Assembly: GCA_013398055.1 (NCBI GenBank)
Contig: VZRS01009490.1
Location: 124,001-188,000 of the forward strand
Direction of reading: 5' to 3'
Length of the DNA stretch: 64,000 bases
Origin: Ifrita kowaldi
Lineage: Eukaryota; Chordata; Aves; Passeriformes; Cinclosomatidae
Both the position numbers and the translations under genes were made by a program. This document shows positions 60,563 through 64,000 of the stretch, piece after piece; within the stretch, counting starts at the first letter, position 1, and every line of letters starts with the position of its first letter. Below the pieces are notes generated by a model. That model saw only the letters and a program-made list of their open reading frames with translations, was not told the DNA's origin and ran no database searches.

Positions 60563-60853
60563 ATTATACCTTTCCTTGTATTACAAACCGAATAAAAGAA
60601 CACTTCACCTCATAATCCTCTTAACTAACTCTTGCTTCTGTCTGTTTCTGTCTCACTACAGTACTCCAGTCTTTGTGTGGGTGCAGGCTGCCATGAAGCA
60701 GACACTGACTTTTCAGCAGTTTCTTTCATTTCTATTCATAAATTTGAAAGTGTTACACAGAACAGCTCCCAAAGTCTTTGACCAAGAAACTTCTCACTGA
60801 ACTGAAAGGTTAATTAAACATCATGTACTTTGGCTCACTAACTGCATATGAAT

Positions 60854-61000
60854 TCACAGAATCACAGAATCAAAGCCTAAGCTGAGTTGGAAGGGATCCA
60901 CAAGGATCATCAAGTTCAGGTCCCAGCCCTGCACAGGACCATCCCCAAGAGTCACATCATGTGCCTGAGAGTATTGTCCAAACACTTCTTGAACTCCAAA
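60854..61000 (-). mobile_element. CR1 retrotransposon 3' fragment
   Basis: TTCACAGAATCACAGAATC, GCTGAGTTGGAAGGGATCCA, CAAGGATCATCAAGTTCAGG and CCATCCCCAAGAGTCACATC. This subfamily has the tail used by the SINE and by the copies at 18144 and 27628. Confidence 0.9.
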
Positions 61001-61207
61001 AATTGAATTTCATTTCCTGGACCTTTTAAGTTCTTGGTACTTTTCTTCTTTTTATATCAAAGAAAAGTCAAGGTATAAAATAAAATTCTTAAATGAGACT
61101 TCCCATGCCACAGATCAAACCACACAAACAAATAAGTAAATAATAAATCAAACCAAGCTTGTGATTTGGAAGTCTCCTGGAACTTTTTGATGAAAGTACC
61201 CAGGATT

Positions 61208-61305
61208 ACAGAATCACAGGACCTCTAGAGATCATCAGATCCAACCTCGTTGCTCCAGGCAGGGTCAGGTAGAGCAGGTTGCTCAGGGCTGCATCCACAT
61301 CCCTG
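61208..61305 (-). mobile_element. CR1 retrotransposon 3' fragment
   Basis: ACAGAATCACAGGACCTCTA, GAGATCATCAGATCCAACC, AGGGTCAGGTAGAGCAGG and TTGCTCAGGGCTGCATCCA. The right-hand limit is not clear. Confidence 0.82.
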
Positions 61306-64000
61306 CACTGCCTGACTGCCAGCACAGCTCAGCTCAGAGCTCCAGGGCACTGGTCAGGCTGCTGTGCAGTTTGGCCACAAAAATCCTTCCAAAAAGCAGC
61401 TCCTTGCATGCTTGAGGGCAGTGCTGATATTTAGTTTCATATGTTCTTCTGTGGATACCTGCAAAATGTAGAAGGAGAGTCAACAGCTTTATGAATCCCT
61501 GAATGCCTTCGCTCTTCCTTTGGTGTGGGGCATGACCTTGCTGTTCCCCTCTGCACAAGGACTGACTGGGACCCTGCCAAGCCCAGAGCCTTCTGACACG
61601 ATGTCACTCTGATCTTCTGTGCTGTGACTTCTTCTGATCTCATATTGCATTTTGGTAACATAGCTCTGGATAACTTCCTCCCTACCCTAAAAGAATGCTG
61701 TCATTTGCAATCAAAGTGCCTGCAGGACTCACTCATGGCTGGTACAGTGTATGTGATACACTCAGGAGATGGGCTGGTGTCCCCAGGCTTTCATTCTCCT
61801 ACAGTGCTGCTTTAACTGGTGTAGTGATGTCTCATTTTAGAGATGACAGTTTCCTCTTCAGTGGGCTCACTGGACCACATCACATTCCATGTTTTAAGAA
61901 AGCAAAAGGATGTAAAAATTGGGCCTTCTTCTGTTTGCCATGTTACTGCGCTGTCTTTTGAAATTATTACTTGCTAATTATCCTTAATGCTAATATTAAG
62001 ATATCACACTCAAGCTAACTTAATTAGGGGAAGAAGAGCATCTATGTTCTTATTAACTAAACCAGCTAACAAGCACAAGCAGATGCTCACTCATTTCTCC
62101 TGTTTCCTGCAATTTACAGTTCAAATGCTGTTTGGTGGCCTCCAGGGCACACTGGACTGAAGCTGAACCCTCTTCCTTTACATCTGAGGGCTTTATCAAT
62201 GTTCACACTGAGAGTGCTCACAAGCACCCATCCTCTTCCAAATTTCCTTCACAGAGGAGGACTCTGGGACTGTATAAGCTGACACAGAAAACATCTCCCT
62301 CCAAAGTCATTATTGATGAGTGTGCAAACAGCAGTTACATCACTGTGGGGATCCTTGAGGATTTATAACATGTCCCATGTTTGACGTCCAGATATTTTGT
62401 TCTTTCTCTCAAACACATCTTCTGTGATGGCAGCTATCTGCTGGAGCTGTTTTCCTTATCTTTTGTGGAAGGTTGGACTAGCTGGACATCTACAAGATGC
62501 ATCCATGTCTGATCTTTGGTCGGATCTCAAGCCACAGCTGTTCATTAACAGGCTGTTCATAACAGGCACAAACAAACTTCTCCATGTTCTGGACATGAAA
62601 AGTGCATTTAGTCTTTATTAATTGTACTCTGGTCCTCACAAACAGACATCCACCTTCTTCATCAATATTATTTTACTCCACTAGAATGGCTGGATTAACT
62701 TCCAGGTAAATAGAAGTTTCTATTCCATCTCAAAAGACCTGAGAAATCCATATTGCAGCTTTTCTCTTCCTGACAGTCTCAACACCTCCATCAGGGCTGC
62801 TTTATGCTTCTAGAGCTATACCTTGATGTGATTGTGTTTCTCATCTGTTTTCTCCTTTACCTGAGAGTAGCTTAAACTGGGTGTTGCCTATCTTTTCTCA
62901 TCCAATTTACATTCTTTGCCAGACTACTGATTTTTCCATCTCTTCTGTTTCCTTCAGCCTGAGCCTCTGCATTCATTCCTCATTACTTGTTGTTTTTCAC
63001 ATTGTTTAGACAAAATGTCCAAGGTTTGATCCCTTACCAACTTGATTCTGTTATCAGGAAAACAATAGACCAACAATTGATCCAGCTGTAGTTGAATATA
63101 AAGAGTTCTTGGCATCTCCATCATTTTTTCCCTCCTGCCCCTGCCCTCTGCTCTTCTAATTCCAGCCAAATCTGTGCTGTCTCAGGAGATGTATAAAACT
63201 CCCTTCACAAAATTCTGTACTTTCTATACAAAGAAATACCCTCTATCCATCTTTGAAATTGAAATTATAGATGAAAATCACTGTCCATTCCCATTGGACT
63301 AATACAGGATTGATTGTTCCACACAGAATATTATCCAATCTGACCAAAAAGAACACAAATGACAGCTGGTTTAACGTTTTTCCTGGGAGACTGTGACACA
63401 TCCTGATCAGTGTCTTTGTAAGGAGTTTGTGCTGGTAACCAAATTCATTTTTTCAATTTTAGATTGAACCTGTTACTCTGAGTTACTTTCCATTGTACAG
63501 TCCTCACTTAATTCATCATTATTATTGTTGCTGTTTACATAATGAAGCAAGGTGAGGAAATTCTTGGCTCCAGTAGAACATTTGCTGGTTTATATGTGTC
63601 TAATAAAAGTCTCCCTTGCACTGAAGAGTTTATAATCTCTGTAGGATTTAAGATGAGGATGTTGCACTGAGGACTCACAGTAAAAGGATAGCAAATTCAT
63701 ATAATGTCATATAATGAACCAGGCTCAAAAATAGGCGAATTATCCTTCTGAAACCTGATGTGTATTAATTGATTATGAAAATATTTAAAATACTTTTTAA
63801 AACATTTAATCCTATTGTTTTCTAGGGCCATAACTACTATTCTTTTTTGTTTACACCTAGATAGTCTCTGCCCCAAGATGTCCACACTGTAAATAAAGGG
63901 ATTATCAAAGATACAGAGAGATATCCCAGCCTCAAAAACAACTTTCCTCAGTATTACCTCTGAGTCTTTATGAAACAAGTGAATCAGTCTTCAAATATCC
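61306..64000. other. Intergenic, nothing recognised
   Basis: Unique AT-rich sequence. A cluster of TAAT-type homeodomain core motifs lies at 61970-62030. Frames are at most 93 aa. Confidence 0.5.

Noticed and set aside
1..64000. CRISPR array, prophage, insertion sequence or bacterial operon
   Set aside because: No regularly spaced repeats with unique spacers, no bacterial gene packing and clear avian repeats throughout.

Overview
The window is nuclear DNA from a bird, most likely a songbird or other passerine. The main evidence is the repeat content. About twenty CR1 non-LTR retrotransposon copies lie on both strands, recognisable by 3' ends carrying a TTCCAACC-type box followed by ATTCTATG/ATTCTGTG-type octamers. 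There is also one tRNA-Ile-headed SINE with a CR1 tail, the design known as TguSINE1 from passerines, and two old LTR fragments of endogenous-retrovirus type. Family names are from recall of repeat consensus sequences; no database was searched.

The window is gene-poor. One protein-coding exon is convincing: an intact 334-codon reading frame on the minus strand at 37449-38453, preceded by a good 3' splice site and followed by a possible poly(A) signal near 36.71 kb. I could not assign its family. The other secure gene is a tRNA-Ala(AGC) gene at 2557-2629, with all stems intact and a T-run terminator, just upstream of the tRNA-derived SINE. Nearly all other reading frames are short, overlap repeats or look like chance.

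Layout. 1-12.7 kb: tRNA-Ala, the SINE, two CR1 copies, a small tandem duplication with a TATA-like core, and a T/G-rich tract with a quadruplex motif. 12.8-13.7 kb: a GC- and CpG-rich island, probably a promoter, containing a purine tract and a 195-bp assembly gap. 14-28 kb: intergenic DNA with many CR1 copies, some very old. 26.7-30.9 kb: a dense pile of CR1 and LTR fragments. 36.7-38.5 kb: the coding exon and its putative 3' UTR. 41-50 kb: quiet DNA with a CA repeat, a TATA-like element, and at 46.2-46.4 kb a compact promoter- or enhancer-like segment with an octamer motif directly abutting a perfect CRE. 50-64 kb: intergenic DNA with more CR1 copies and a TTA/TTG microsatellite.

Nothing supports an operon, CRISPR array, phage or a multi-gene system. 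The items most worth attention are the unassigned 334-aa protein, the gapped CpG island that may hide a first exon, and the octamer-CRE segment. Which gene, if any, either promoter-like segment serves cannot be decided from this window.
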